Part shown: positions 10,461 through 23,021 of the stretch, piece by piece
Layout: each line of letters begins with the position of its first letter
Numbering within the stretch: the stretch's first letter is position 1
Assembly: GCF_031143425.1 (NCBI RefSeq)
Contig: NC_090438.1
Span: 771,353,138 to 771,417,137, forward strand
DNA from: Pleurodeles waltl
Lineage: Eukaryota; Chordata; Amphibia; Caudata; Salamandridae
Length of the DNA stretch: 64,000 bases
Direction: 5' to 3'
The notes under the pieces: generated by a model
Databases searched by the model: none
What the model saw: the letters and a program-made list of their open reading frames with translations, nothing else
What the model was told of the DNA's origin: nothing
Translations under genes and position numbers: made by a program

Positions 10461-11543
10461 TTATCTCAGGCTTACCCTGCGCATATAATGGCACCGGCGG
10501 ACCGACAATAATTGTAATGATATAGCAGCTGGTGTCTGACCTGGTCCCAAACCCCGCGGAGCAGTAACTCCTAAGGCTTGATTCACTGAGGCTGGTGCAG
10601 GTACTAACGGAGGTCCTGCTGCTGGACTATACCCCGGAATCAGCTGTTGCTGTGGCTGGGGTAGCAATTGTGGAGTTGGCTCAAGCTGCACTAACCTCGA
10701 CTTTGTGTATATCGGATCAGGCGGCACTATCAGATTCGTAGTTGTCTCTAGTACTGGGACGTCTGGATAGATTCTCTGTATCTGCGGTAGAGGTTGCAAC
10801 TGTATCTGCATGTCTGGCGCAGTGGGTACACTGACACCATTCTGTATCAAACCCGTATCACTAGTCTGTGCTGTATCAGTAACTCCCTTCTCCTGCGTCT
10901 GGTTCACAGGACCCGCACTAGTACTCGGGGCATTGTCGTCCACTGCATAAGGTGGCGGGTGATCATGTATCAACTGATTAAGAAACTCCTCATCGTCTGA
11001 GTCATCTTCTTCTATCCAGGACCTTTTAGTCTCTTTTGGTTTGCTAGAGTCCTTGTCTGTCTTACAGGTGGCTTTCTTTCCCTGCATCTCATCTCCCTGT
11101 GTTATTGCCGGGAACAATTTTAGTCCGTCAACTATTCCCCTTCTCCACATTTTGCTCTCATTGTCCCATCTAGCCTCAGCTAAAGTCTTCTCTGCCTTTC
11201 TCATTCTCCTCTCAAATTTCTGCTGTCTTTGTTTAATAGCCATTAAGTCCCAGACTGCTAATGCCTCGTACTGAGCTGGCCTCGGAGGTGGCTTTTGTAC
11301 ACTTAACATCCACCTCAAATTCTCTAAAATTCTCATATTGAACGTTCCGTGCTCCGGAAATGCCAAACATCCCTCTTTTTCTGTCAATTTGCAACATTGT
11401 TTCATCCATAAACAAGGCGTGACTCCCTTCTCCTCCATTACTATATAAGCTGGAGTACCCTCAGGCGGTGTAGGCTCCCCTTCACTCGCCATAATGTATG
11501 CGTCTCCTTTCAGAGCGCTCCTAAAAGCTTTGATAACATTCAT
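10461..11543 (-). pseudogene. gag: ERV copy A gag, matrix/capsid part
   Basis: A 360-residue minus-strand frame starting MNVIKAFRSALKGDAYI at 11543. The first 180 residues include a KPPPRPAQYEAL block and a basic coiled-coil-like stretch (QRQQKFERRMRKAEKTL). An acidic segment and a PPPY late-domain motif follow (in HDHPPPYAVD), then a Pro/Gln-rich region. Copy B starts equivalently at 35856, which supports the start. The PPPY motif is the classic site for recruiting Nedd4-type ligases in retroviral budding; that role is family knowledge. The frame breaks before the nucleocapsid. Confidence 0.8.
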
Positions 11544-12291
11544 TTTTGCGTCTTTTCTTTTGTCTTGTTATTTAATCAGGAAGTGACTTTAATTCCCAGG
11601 ACACTCTTCACCCAACTTTCTCAACCTATTGCCTCTTACGGATGGCTGCCAATCTGTGCGCGACCCCTCTCAGCACCTATCCCAGCGCGGCACTACTGAT
11701 GTCACACTCACACACACTGCAGCTGACAAACTCTTGCGGCTTGTCCCCCTCACACTGGATTCACACCAATCTAATGCAAAATTACTGCGAGCACCTTTAA
11801 CAACAATAACAACTCAAATTTGCCGATTTACTACAGGAAGGGTACAAAATCGCTTCAGAACTTTACAGAGATTTCACTTGAAGCCTCGGCCGCCACTTTC
11901 TCCTTCTCAGTTGCCGCATACGCAAGCAAAATTCGACCCGCAAATCCTACTCTCGACTGGTCAATGATTCGTTCTAGTGCACTTTAGAACTTGCCAAATC
12001 TCCATTGAAGGTTTCATTCATACAATTTGACTCAAACTCGACTTGTCAACCACGCCCGATTGACCTACTTAAACCCCACAAATTACAACATAAACCCAAG
12101 TGTCTCCTACACTTGTCACTATACTCTGGAGTCTTAGACCACGACGGGTCCGTACATTACCAATCAACCACATGGATAATTTTTTAGCACAAAGCACCAC
12201 ACACATATGAAGTACGCCGACTTCCCTACTTTCATACTGTGGATTACACCCACTCCTGCTAAAACAACATTACCTAGCCTAAACACACATT

Positions 12292-12482
12292 GGGGGTTAT
12301 TACAACTTTGGAGGAGGTGTTAATCCATCCCAAAAGTTTTGGTAAAGTGATGAATATACCACCAGCCGTATAACGAGTCCATTATATCCTATGGAACTCG
12401 TAATACGGCTGGTGGTATATCCGTCACTTTACCGTCACTTTTGGGACGGATTAACACCTCCTCCAAAGTTGTAATAACCCCC
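12292..12482. mobile_element. 191-bp near-perfect palindromic MITE
   Basis: Two arms of about 90 bp starting GGGGGTTATTACAACTTTGG fold back on each other with only a handful of mismatches, mainly CpG-type changes. The loop is around 12385. Flanks are ATT on the left and ATA on the right, an imperfect triplet duplication. The ends resemble the Harbinger-type ends elsewhere in the window. Confidence 0.85.
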
Positions 12483-12957
12483 ATAATCTTCACAAATTAC
12501 CTGCAAAATGCATAAGCTACCAATTTGGAAAACATCTAGCTATGGTCTCTGTCAAAAGTAAGCAGTTGTTACCTAGAAAGGAAAAGCAAACAGACAAATC
12601 ACAATTTCATTGTCATAGTTACCCTCCAAGGTTCATTAACTCAGGTTCATTCTTCGTCTTCAGGACATCAGTCAATTCGCCATCAATCAAAGCTCAGCTC
12701 TGGGGCAAAAGGGGGCACTTCCCTCATAAGGAGGTAAAGTATAAAATGGGCAATCTAAGGAAGATGATGGTTTTAAGTAAACCAATAAGTCACCAAGCAG
12801 AGTGACAAAGTTTCTGGATAAAATCAATAGCATTCCCTAACACCTAAATGGCTCCCCGTGTCATGGGTTTTTATCCCTTTTCCTTGTACATTCCCCTAAA
12901 ACTTAATTGGTTGAATGTTATACCCTACTATCTCTTTCCTATTAGAAAACAGATTAT

Positions 12958-13527
12958 GGGGGTCATTCTAATATTGGCGGGCGGCGCCCGCCAAGCGGAA
13001 ACTGCCAATTGGCCGCTCCGCGGTCAAAAGACCGCGGAGGCCATTCAGACTTTCCAGCTGGGTCGGCGGGCGCCCGCCAAGGGAGCACCCGCCGGCCCAG
13101 CGGGAAAGGCCCTGCAACACAGAAACCGGCTCCGAATGGAGCCGGCGGTGTTGCAGGGGTGCGACGGGTGCAGTTGCACCCGTCACGATTTTCACTGTCT
13201 GCTATGCAGACAGTGAAAATCATGCTGGGGTCCTGCTAGGGGCCCCACGACACCCGTTCCCGCCATCCTGTTTCTGGCGGTGAAAACCGCCAGAAACAGG
13301 CTGGCGGGAAGGGGGTCGGAATCCCCATGGCGGCGCTGCTTGCAGAGCCGCCATGGAGGATTCTCCCAGCCGGGGCTAATCTGGCGGGAAACCGCCGGAC
13401 CCGGCTGGGCGACCGTAGCTTTACAGCTGCGGTCGGAATTCCACATGAAGCACCGCCAGCCTGTTGGCGGTGCTTCCGTGGACAGCCACCCTGGCGGTCT
13501 ATGACCGCCAGGGTTGGAATGAGGCCC
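12958..13527. mobile_element. hairpin-string MITE 2
   Basis: A 570-bp GC-rich element starting GGGGGTCATTCTAATATTGG and ending GGTTGGAATGAGGCCC. It is flanked by TAT on the left and TTT on the right. It contains separate hairpins including one around 13012-13043, 13126-13145, 13162-13184, 13187-13221 and 13264-13312. It lies in the ERV A 5' LTR at the very site where the 3' LTR joins the Harbinger derivative. Confidence 0.85.
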
Positions 13528-14181
13528 TTTGTCACTAATCTTTCACCCCATATTAATTTACAGACATTTTATTGGTCCATATGATTGACGTCTTCAGAGG
13601 TAGCACGTCCGGTATGATTTCATCCTTCTGTAATTCTTTGCACATCTTTCGGTCAGTAGCTCCATCGTCTTCACCGGTTAAAACTACCTTGTACATTATA
13701 CTAATCTACACTGTTGCATTTTGGCTAAACATTTCTACAAGCAAGATGAATTTCATGAGAATGGATCCACTATGGTTACATTCAGCTTCTAGTTGGAAGG
13801 AAAACAAGAGGCCATGTCCTTTTGCGAGTCGGCACACTGCACGTTTAGAAAAACACATTGAATATGAGAGCCAGGCAGCTAAGCTTCGGCTCATGCTTAC
13901 TTAAGGCCTACAAGATTCATTTAGCATTACTTTAATAACATAATCATTAATAATTAATATAAAACCATTTTTTAAAACAAATATTCATAAGCGTTAATCA
14001 TTTTCATTAGTCTACGTATACATTGGCGGCCACTCCCCGTGGTCACATTTCAAGTGCACGTTTAAGCAAAGCACATTAATTCAGTTTCTATGCGGCATTA
14101 TCACACATTATTTCATAAACATTTCATGTTAATATAGATTATATAAACTACGCTCTCTCAATAATATCTATCTGTCTGTTA

Positions 14182-14232
<51 letters not shown>
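14182..14232 (+). repeat. (TCTA)n microsatellite
   Basis: About twelve uninterrupted tetranucleotide units directly beside the outer edge of the ERV A 5' LTR. Confidence 0.95.
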
Positions 14233-14233
<1 letters not shown>

Positions 14234-15719
14234 GTATTAACACGTATATCTGTATTTTCATGCTCAATATTCAGGAACACTTGGAGGAGGCCGAAAGTAT
14301 CTAGTATGAAAGGAAGGAATAACCACAAGTGGGGAGGAGGGCCTCGGTTTTCGCAAGGTGCTATCCCTGAGGCTTCTTAGATTTACAGGGCGTGAATGTG
14401 CTTGGAATAGTGAATACAGTGTAGAATTCCTCTCACAGTAATTCAATGTGTGCACAGTTATTCCCCATTCCGAGGGGTTTAACTCATAAAAGGCTGAATT
14501 TTATGTGAAGATACAAGCCCATAAGAGTGATTTTGTCCACTGGGACTCTTCACATTGAATTCCACCTAACCCTTAACCAGGGCCTAAACTGTGAACTTGG
14601 ACGCGGTTTGCATTTGTATGCTGCCTGCATCATTCTGGCGAAACCATATGTAGAAGGGAGGCAGATCTTTTCCTGACCCTACACTGCGTTGTACACATCT
14701 GGCACCGGTGATTGTTTCCAGGGCTTGCTGCCCGATGACGCAGATGAGGGTCAACACATACGAGCCTTTTCGTAAACAAAAGTTTTTAGGCGGTGAGGTG
14801 AAACAATGCGAAGCAGCAGTACTGAAGGAAGGATCATCAGCAAGTGAAAGATGGCAGAGATCCCAGCTGAAGTTTACACAGATGTGAGAGAATATTCAGT
14901 TCATCAGAGTGGGAGGAAGAAGGTAAACCAGTCAGTGCTTTGAAACTTCACAAGTCCATAGAACAGGCCTGTGCCCCCACCGTGACAGTTATGACGCAGA
15001 CAGGCCCTTCAAGTAGGGAGCACTGCGAAATCAGTCTCAATGGAGGCCGCAAAGACTGTTTTAGAAATAAAAGAAGGAATCGAATCTAACATGTTAACGC
15101 AGAGCAGGAGTCTCTGCTCTGCGCTCATCTCAGCTGGCCAGATTTAAGTATATAAATATAATTTTGTCAGAGACCAAAATGAACCAGAAGCACTCTTGGG
15201 TACCTTCCAGATGCTGTGAGATTATATGTTTCGGCAGTGAGGCAGTGGTGGTGTAATGTCTGCCTCAGCTCAAACCCGAGGAGCCAAATTACTTAAAGAA
15301 GCCGAGATGCAGGGGGGCCTTGTGGAGTCAGTGCTTCTAATGAACCAGCAGCAAGGAGTAAGTATTTACATCTCACAATTAATATCCTGTCGTGGGTGCA
15401 ATCAACGAAGGGAGCAGGCAGCTGACAACCTTACACCATTGGTGGATGGGAGTTCTAGATGTGGTTTTAATCTACTGGCACATTCTGCCCTCTGCGCTGA
15501 GTGGCAGGATCCTAACATGTACCAGTGGCAATAACCAGCCAGCAGGTATGTAGCACCCACTTTCCATCCCCTGAATTGGAGTGTGTGTAACATAACTCCA
15601 CTCTGTTCTTTTGTATAGACATGGAGGAGTAGGTATTGTTAACGCATTGGTCCTTATTTGGTCTTTATGTAAATAGATAAGGGGACGCATTATAGGTTGA
15701 TGGACCTTTTGTCTACGAT
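14233..15719. other. noncoding, no gene recognised
   Basis: No reading frame here shows a recognisable motif. A 92-residue frame at 15256-15534 has none either. A stretch near 14455 (GTTATTCCCCATTC) recurs at 17548, so part may be an old dispersed repeat. Confidence 0.5.
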
Positions 15720-17146
15720 TAGGATAACTCCATCATACATCTCCAACCTCAAATTAAATACATTACAATAAAACATCAATCAATATCTCAGGACTCAAAT
15801 CTTCAAACACCATGACCCATCTGGTCACGAATAACCATACCAATTAGTAAAGCTAGAATGTTTATTTCCCTAAATTAACAATGCTAATATCACATAAATC
15901 AATCTCCAAATCAATTGGTAAACATACACAAACAATACTGGTTGTCAAATCTTCCAAAGAATCTCAATTTGATTAATGCATTGATAGTTAAGCCTTCTAA
16001 AATCAAGGTACAAATCAATAGCAAGAATAACTGTGCATTAGAAATAGCATACATGTAGTTTCAGCAAATGAACAAATGCAAATTCTCTCAGTAAATATAT
16101 TTTGTCAGCATCTCCAGTGTGTCCCTATCTAGCATCCGGATTAGAATAGCATGTTTGGGCTTCATGCAAAATAGCTGTAGTCAAAAGTTAATTTGGAAAA
16201 CATCTAACTATGGCTCTAACAAAAATCAGCATTTGGTACATAGAACAACTAAGATTATCTACAACAAGACAAGGACATTTTATACTTCTCCTCAATATGG
16301 ATCAGCAAGCTGCAATTCACATTTCAGTTGCACATCCGTCTGGTCTGCATCAGCAAAAAGGGCAATGAAAGGGGATAGTTCAGACACAGGGGTCACTACG
16401 CAGTCTGAACCATAAAGCAAATCTCTAAGGGCAGCATCAAATTAATTAACCATAAATGCAATAAGAATGAAGAATGAAGACGTGAAGTCTCGAAGAAATG
16501 GAAGTGACGTACGTTTACAGTTAGTCCAAGCCTAAATTGTAATCTATGATATAACTAACCTATTTCTCACACACTGATGATTAGTTCTTCTTCTTCCGTT
16601 CCCATCGTCCAACTTGTCAGGTAACTTTCTTGTATCCTTCCATACTTTAGTCAGTGCGTCCATTGTTAGTTCCTGGGAACACCGCTTTCACATGTATCAA
16701 GTTCACAAATGTAACTTTTTAGGTACATCATGATTCTATGAGCAGTTCTCATGAGAAACTTAAAGACTAATTCTACATCTCTGGTCAACCTTCAGTTAGA
16801 ACAATACATCTTTATTTTCTACACATGAGTTCACAAATCTCTTCAGACATTGCATTTATTATGAGACTGTGCAATACTTAGGCCCAGACCTCGCTAACTT
16901 AAGGCCTACAATGAATTAAGCAAACATATAGCATTAAATCATTAATATGACACACTACTACAAAATTATCATTCATATACATTTCTAAATAAACATTAAA
17001 ACACATTTAGTAAAATAATTACATCATGACGGCCACTCAAGTGGGCACATTTTCCAAATCACACATTATTCACCATGTTAACTAATTTTTATGCAAATTC
17101 ATAACTCGTAAAACAAAATTTTTATTAGTAATAAGTTCAGTGTACA
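15720..17146 (-). repeat. diverged solo LTR of the ERV family
   Basis: The minus-strand start is TGTACACTGAAC at 17146. Blocks match the copy A LTR in order: an AACTTAAGGCCTACAA block (16908), GGCCACTC (17030), the GGAAAACATCTAACTATGGC block (16195), and a segment near 15860 with TTTATTTCCCTA-AATTAACAATGC shared with the copy B 3' LTR. No gag, pol or env is attached on either side, so it is probably a solo LTR. The downstream edge near 15720 is approximate. Confidence 0.6.
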
Positions 17147-19782
17147 CAGTATACTTACACATAGGGCTCAACTACAAGTTGTACAGAATGGAATTAGTGA
17201 GTGGAATTCCGCCCCACGCAATTATAACTGTGGCATCCGGATTTCCCGGACACACTAGTTTTTCTAACCAGAAAATCTGACCAAAAAAACTGTATTGGGA
17301 GATACAGTCCAGACTTTTCTCAAGCCCCCTGATCCTCAGCCATGAAACTGGGGCAAGTGATTCTCCCCTCAGCCTGGCAGCATTGTCCCCTGCAACCCTC
17401 AACACTTCAGTTTCCCTTCAGGCTCTGTACAGAAGCCCTTTGCTGACATTTCCTTCCTGAATAAAGAAAGTGACAAATTTCTGTGTTAAGCCCCTCTGGA
17501 ATTGAAAATACCATGTGGAATTCTACATGGTAAGTCCCGGACCGTACTGTTATTCCCCATTCAAAGGTGTGTTACTACTAATTCCAGGGATTCTTTTTGG
17601 ATTTTAAGGCCTGTATTGTTTATTCTGGTGACCTGGAATCTCTGCATAGATTTCCTCATAACTCTTAGTTGGGGCATGTAGGTATCCTTTAGTGAGTAAT
17701 CCAGCAGTTGTGAATCTAGTCATTAGAGTTATAACAAATACATTTACTTAGGGCTAGGTTCAATGACGCACTTTCGGAATGCTTCAGTGGCTCCACATGA
17801 ATTTGTATGGGTGACTTCAGGGTTGTTTTACTGTTGCAAATCCCAGTGAATTTAAAATTTTCTTTACATCACCCGAGGGATGGAATTCCACTCCCATGGG
17901 CCCTCGTGCGAGCAAGGCAAATGGCTACTTTGACTGCTGTTGTAGTTGTAAAACTCAGCCATTACCAAGATTCAATGGGCCCCGGTGCCATGCCACCCGC
18001 TACAACAATGGTAGCTATGCCACTGTTAACATGATAAAATGTGTTATCTAAACAGGTGTTTATCCATTGTAGAACATTTCTATATATATAATGAATTACA
18101 ATTTTTCTTACATTGGCCCGTGCAGTTTAGAGGTGTGGTAGATTTCAAGGTATCCACATAAGCTACGTATATTTACTCTGGATTTAAATGTTATCAGGCC
18201 GAAAGTCAATGGTTCTCCTGAGAGTCTGGCCTGGCTGTGTCCCTTAAAGGCCCATGTTGGGCACCACTTCCTCAAGACCCCATTACAGGTCCTGGGTGAA
18301 CCACCCTTAAATCCTTAAATATCTCTCTATACGTTAACTGTTTGTGGATCTTTGTTGAAAATGGCAAAAGGAAATCTCAAATGCTGCACAATAATCAATT
18401 CTTTAGTACTTTTAGATATTAGAGTCAATAAAGACAATTTTAAGTAGTTTAAAATAATTATTTTATGTAGTTTCTTTAAATTTGTTTATTAATTCAAAAT
18501 ACCAATATACAGTAACACACGTAAAGAGTGGCCCTACTAAGTCGATCCTGTCCTTCAAAATGCAACGTCTCTAGTCTAATACAGTTCTTAGTCTGAGAAA
18601 GTTTTAGAATAGAGTGGCAGTCTGTTACATTTCCAAACATTCTCACGGTTATCGGTCTCATGTGTTTTTAGCTATCAGGCTTCCTCTGAACAAATCATCA
18701 ACTCCTTTAAGACTCAATACAAACTAGCAGCAGAAGGAATAACTCTGTTGTGCCGAAAGATTCTATGGCTAGAAACCTCTCACAGCACTGTCCTGACACA
18801 GTCTACTCTCTATCACCTAATTCTCTTATTATCTATATGTATTTATTCACCTATAGCTCTTAGCTTCAGCAGCAACTGCAGTCTGAATAGGTGGCTCAGG
18901 AGGCAGCGTTTGTCTCTTTGTCTCTCCGATTCTCTCAGCTATGGACCAGGATTCTCAGCATCACACCGCACTGGCATCTAGCAATGTCGAAGACAAACAA
19001 GATGATGATGACGACCCCCTCACTCTCCCTAGGACACCTTGTATAACATTTTGATTGATATAATGTAGAACATTTAACATAGTTTAAACAATAGATCTTC
19101 TGATTCTGCCACAGGACTTGCTACTTTTATCTGTTTCCTTGTCCCCTTTGTATATCTGAAAGAGCCATTTCATGTATGAATATAACGCCCACATAATTCA
19201 TACCATTTATGTGACTGTTAATGTTTTTAATTTTGCTGTGGTTACTTTTAAGATGCCTCAGCACATTCCAAAACAGTATATTATTTGAGTAAAAAGTGTA
19301 AGTAATACAGCTTCTATTGTTTTAAGAGATAGATGTGGTTGCATAGTTCAGAGGGAGGTTATAAAAGAAAAAGTTTCGAAAAGAAAAAAACTCCAGTGGG
19401 TTTTGCAAGTCATGCAGCGTGGGTTAAGTAGAGTTCAGGGCATGCTTTAAGCATTAAAGCAATGCCGTTTTTTCAGGCCTAGCAGTCAATTCTTATGGTA
19501 ATGGTTTATGCTTATGAATCTTTTTCTATGGAGACCTTATCAGAGGTTATGCAGAAAACAAGAGATCATTATTGCGTCTAGTAAATATCAACATCTTGGA
19601 GTGCAGTCTTTACTGAATGTGGCATTTACCACCTATTATTCAACATGCCAGAATGAGGCATGGCATGAGAAATTGATATTTATTGCACATAAAACTGCAT
19701 GTTTTGCCTTCACTTGGACAATTTCCCCAGGGCTTTTGTTCCTTAATGTGTCCACGGAAAAAGGTCATTATGCTGTATTCTC
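17147..19782. other. noncoding, AT-rich, no gene recognised
   Basis: No supported gene. Short frames at 17172-17405, 17807-18034 and 18748-18981 have no recognisable motif or context. No clear boundaries of a mobile element were seen. Confidence 0.5.
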
Positions 19783-19785
19783 TAA

Positions 19786-19853
19786 GGGCCAGATGTAGCA
19801 AATGTTTTTACCCATTCTGTGTCTATGGGAAAAAGCGTTTGTACATATGGCCC
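19786..19853. mobile_element. 68-bp MITE, TSD TAA
   Basis: Starts GGGCCAGATGTAGCAAA and ends GTACATATGGCCC, giving an imperfect inverted repeat. It is flanked on both sides by TAA (19783-19785 and 19854-19856), a typical PIF/Harbinger-like target. A longer relative may begin at 38217 (GAGCCAGATGTACTAAG). Confidence 0.7.
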
Positions 19854-19856
19854 TAA

Positions 19857-22191
19857 GTGAAGTAATTACTGCACAACTCAGAATCACGATCTGGGCACAA
19901 ACTCCCATTAGTGCTTGGATTGGTTTGAGGTCCATGATATTATAATTCGTATACTTAAGAGTACATATCATTTACAAATGAACAGAAGCCACCTATCCAT
20001 GCTGGTAGTTTTTTGCAAGCACAGTAGAATGATTTCATTACTGTCATGGAAATCATCTAGGTGTTGCCAGGGATCGCATCTGCAACCCCTGTCTTGTCCT
20101 GTGCAGCCCAAAGTACTGCCTTTGCAACACTTGGCCAGAGAGTTGGCATAATCAGTGTCAAGAATACAGGGGTGGCCTGCCCTTATGGGCATCAGGCTCG
20201 GCCTTCCTTGCTTTCTCCTATTTTTTTACTACAGTTGTTAGAAGTTGGGGTTCTAGTTGGCAGAGGTATGCATCCTGTCCAAGTAGGGACCACAATCCTA
20301 GTCAGGGTAAGTCAGATACACAGCCTAAATTAACCTGTGTTCACCCTCTCGTAGCTTGGCACAGAGAAGTAAGGCTTATTTTAGAAGGCAATGTGTAAAG
20401 TACTTATGTAACACTTAAGTGACAATACCACAGTGAAAACAACACAAAAAAACTACACACCAGTTTAGAAAAATAGAGAATATCTGAGAAAAATCAGACA
20501 AAAAGAAATCTAATATATACAAGTTGAGATATGAAATTTTAAAGGTGAAATCCAAAAACAGTGCTCAAAAGTCAATAGCGCTAAAAGGTTACTTGAGGTT
20601 GTGCTAGACCACGGTAAATCCAAAGTTCAGGCCAATTGCAGATGAGGGCATGCAGGCTGCAGGACTCATGCAGGACCTGCTGAAAAAGTCCCTTGGATGG
20701 AGCAAGCGTCGACGTCGAACTCGATGCATTGGTTCCAATCCACACAGTCGGGTAGCTGCGTCATCGTCGAGCCATGTAGCAATGTCCCGGATCTGTGCTG
20801 CATCATCATTGAACCTCGCAGTCGGGTCCCATGCCATCATTGAATTGGCACTCCATCAGCGTCAAAGGGAACTGCATCAGTTCTGAGCAGGGCAACGGCC
20901 TGGATGCTTCAATTCTTGCAGAGAAACAGCTGCAGAACCTACGCCTGAGGCCCAAGACTGGATTAACATCTCAGGCACGGCAGGAATCACAGATGGCAGA
21001 GTCCAGCAGCTGAGGCAAAACTGAGGGACGTCTTTCATGGTCGTGAGACTTAAGGAACAGGGGGCAAGTCAAAAAGCCCTTGGGAAACTTGGGTTCAAGG
21101 ATCTAGAAAGTAGGTCTAGTCCTTCTCACTGCCAGGCACGAAGCAGCAGGCAGCAGGCCAACACAGTAAAGCAGGTAGCAAAGTGTGAGTCTCTCCTACA
21201 GCACAGAAATCAGCAGGCTGCAGGCCAACACAGCAATGCAGTTAGCAAAATGGCAGTCTGTCCTGGCAGCACAGCAGCTCTTCCTCCTGGCAGAGTGTCT
21301 ATGGTTCCAGTACAGGTCTGATTTAGTGGGGTTTAGAGTCTAGTATTTATGCAAGTTGAGCTTTTGAAGTGGGGGGAGACTTCAAAGAGAGGCCTTTGAA
21401 GTGCACAAGGTCCCTGCCCTTCCTTCCCTGGCTCCAGACACTTTACGGGGGTTATACAGCTCCTTGTGTGGGGGCAGGCAATGCCCTATTCAGATGTGTC
21501 AGCTCCTCCCTCCCATGTAGCTAAGGAAAGCCCATCAGCCTGGTGATGAGCCATCTTGATGCAAATGTCACACCCCAGCTCCCTTTGTGTGTGACTGTCT
21601 ACAGGGAATGCACAAAGCCCAGTTGTCACCCACCCCAGATGTGTATTCCGAGACAGGCAGAGGCGCAGCATGGTTAACGTAAGAAAATGCCACCTTTCTA
21701 AAAGTGGGATTTTCAGGCAATTTCAAATCCGACTTTACCATATATTATGATTTTAACTTGTGAGTCCATAGACACCAAACTCCACATTTCTATCTTGTCC
21801 CAATTGGAAATTACACCTAAAAGATGTTATAGGGCAATCTGAATGTTAACCTATGGGAGAGATAGGCCTTGCAGTACTGAAAACGAATTTGATAGTTTTT
21901 CACTACCAGGACATGTTAGACTTACAAGTACATGTCCCACCTTTTTGAAAACCTTGCACCTTGCCCTTGGGCTATCTAGCGCCTACCGTAGGGGTAACTT
22001 ACATGTAATAAAGAGGAAGATTTGGGCCTGGCAAGTGAGTACACTTGCCAGGTCGAGATGGCAGTTTAAAACTGCACACACAGACTCTGCAGTAGCAGGC
22101 CTGAGACATGTTTAAAGGGCTACCTTAGTGGGTTCCATAATCAGTTCTGCACGTACAATAGTAGCATTTAATTTGCAGGTCTTAGGCACAT
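19857..22191. other. noncoding dispersed-repeat-like DNA
   Basis: No coding region is supported. From about 20330 the DNA has the look of one long old repeat that continues after the MITE, to about 22920. It includes a pair of related segments built on AGCAGGCAGCAGGCCAACAC (about 21144 and 21213). No domain-bearing frame was found. Confidence 0.4.
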
Positions 22192-22194
22192 ATA

Positions 22195-22691
22195 GGGCCT
22201 CATTCCGACCCTGGCGGTCATGGACCGCCAGGGCCAGGGACGGAGGAAGCACCGCCAACGGGCTGGCGGTGCTTCATGGGCAATTCTGACCGCGGCGGTA
22301 AAGCCGCAGTCAGAAAAGGGCAACCGGTGGTTTCCCGCCGGTTTACCCCTGCCCCAAAGAATCCTCCATGGCGGCGCTGCTCGCAGCACCGCCATGGGGA
22401 TTCCGACCCCCTTCCTGCCATCCTGGTCCTGGCGGTAAAAACCGCCAGGAACAGGATGGCGGGAACGGGTGTCGTGGGGCCCCCTAACAGGGCCCCATAA
22501 TGATTTTCAGTGTCTGCCTAGCAGACACTGAAAATCGCGACGGGTGCCACTGCACCCGTCGCACCCCTTCGCCCGCCGGCCCAGCGGGAAAGTCAGAATG
22601 ACTGCCGCGGTCATTTGACCGCGGTACGGCCTTCTGGCGGTTCCCGCCAGGCGGGCGGCTTCCGCCGCCCGCCGGGGTCGGAATGACCCCC
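22195..22691. mobile_element. hairpin-string MITE 3, TSD ATA
   Basis: A 497-bp element starting GGGCCTCATTCCGACCCTGG and ending GGTCGGAATGACCCCC. It has ATA duplicated at 22192-22194 and 22692-22694. The hairpin modules match those of MITEs 1 and 2 in order, including 22416-22461, 22503-22537 and 22538-22561. Confidence 0.9.
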
Positions 22692-23021
22692 ATAGTGTAC
22701 TTTACTGGGGACTTATAAGCAGATTAAATATGCTAGTTGTGGATAAGCTAATTTTACTATGTCTAGAGAACAGAGCCCCTGCACTTTGGCACTGGTCAGC
22801 AGTGGTGAAGTGCACAGATTCCTAAAACCACAAAAAATTAGTCTGAAAAACAGGAGGTCAGAAGGCAAAAACTGAGGGGAAACCAGGCCAAGGATGCCAG
22901 GTTTACCAACAGTAATTGTGAATAATACGTTTATATTTATCCCTGGAAGAGGGCATTTGCTGACATTTAAGGTAAGTAAAAAATATATATTGTAAATGTA
23001 TGTTGTATGCATGCTTAAAGG

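Larger units (their letters stand above)
11640..14160 (-). repeat. ERV copy A 5' LTR, split by two MITEs
   Basis: The minus-strand start is TGAGAGAGCGTAG at 14160, matching the 3' LTR start at 4153. The LTR runs through 13531-14160, 12484-12957 and about 11640-12291, with MITEs 12958-13527 and 12292-12482 inserted. Without them it is about 1.75 kb. The lower segments resemble the copy B leader/LTR at 36040-37000 (shared AATCTGTGCG, GTGCACTT and CACATGGATAATTTTT-like blocks) and the solo LTR. The exact 3' LTR edge and primer-binding site were not located. 11544-11640 is the gag leader. Confidence 0.65.

Noticed and set aside
15256..15534. 92-codon frame, possible small host gene
   Set aside because: No recognisable motif, splice context or repeat elsewhere in the window.
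20650..20886. Short frames at 20604-21321 as host exons
   Set aside because: No motif or conserved splice pairing, and the surroundings look like dispersed repeat.
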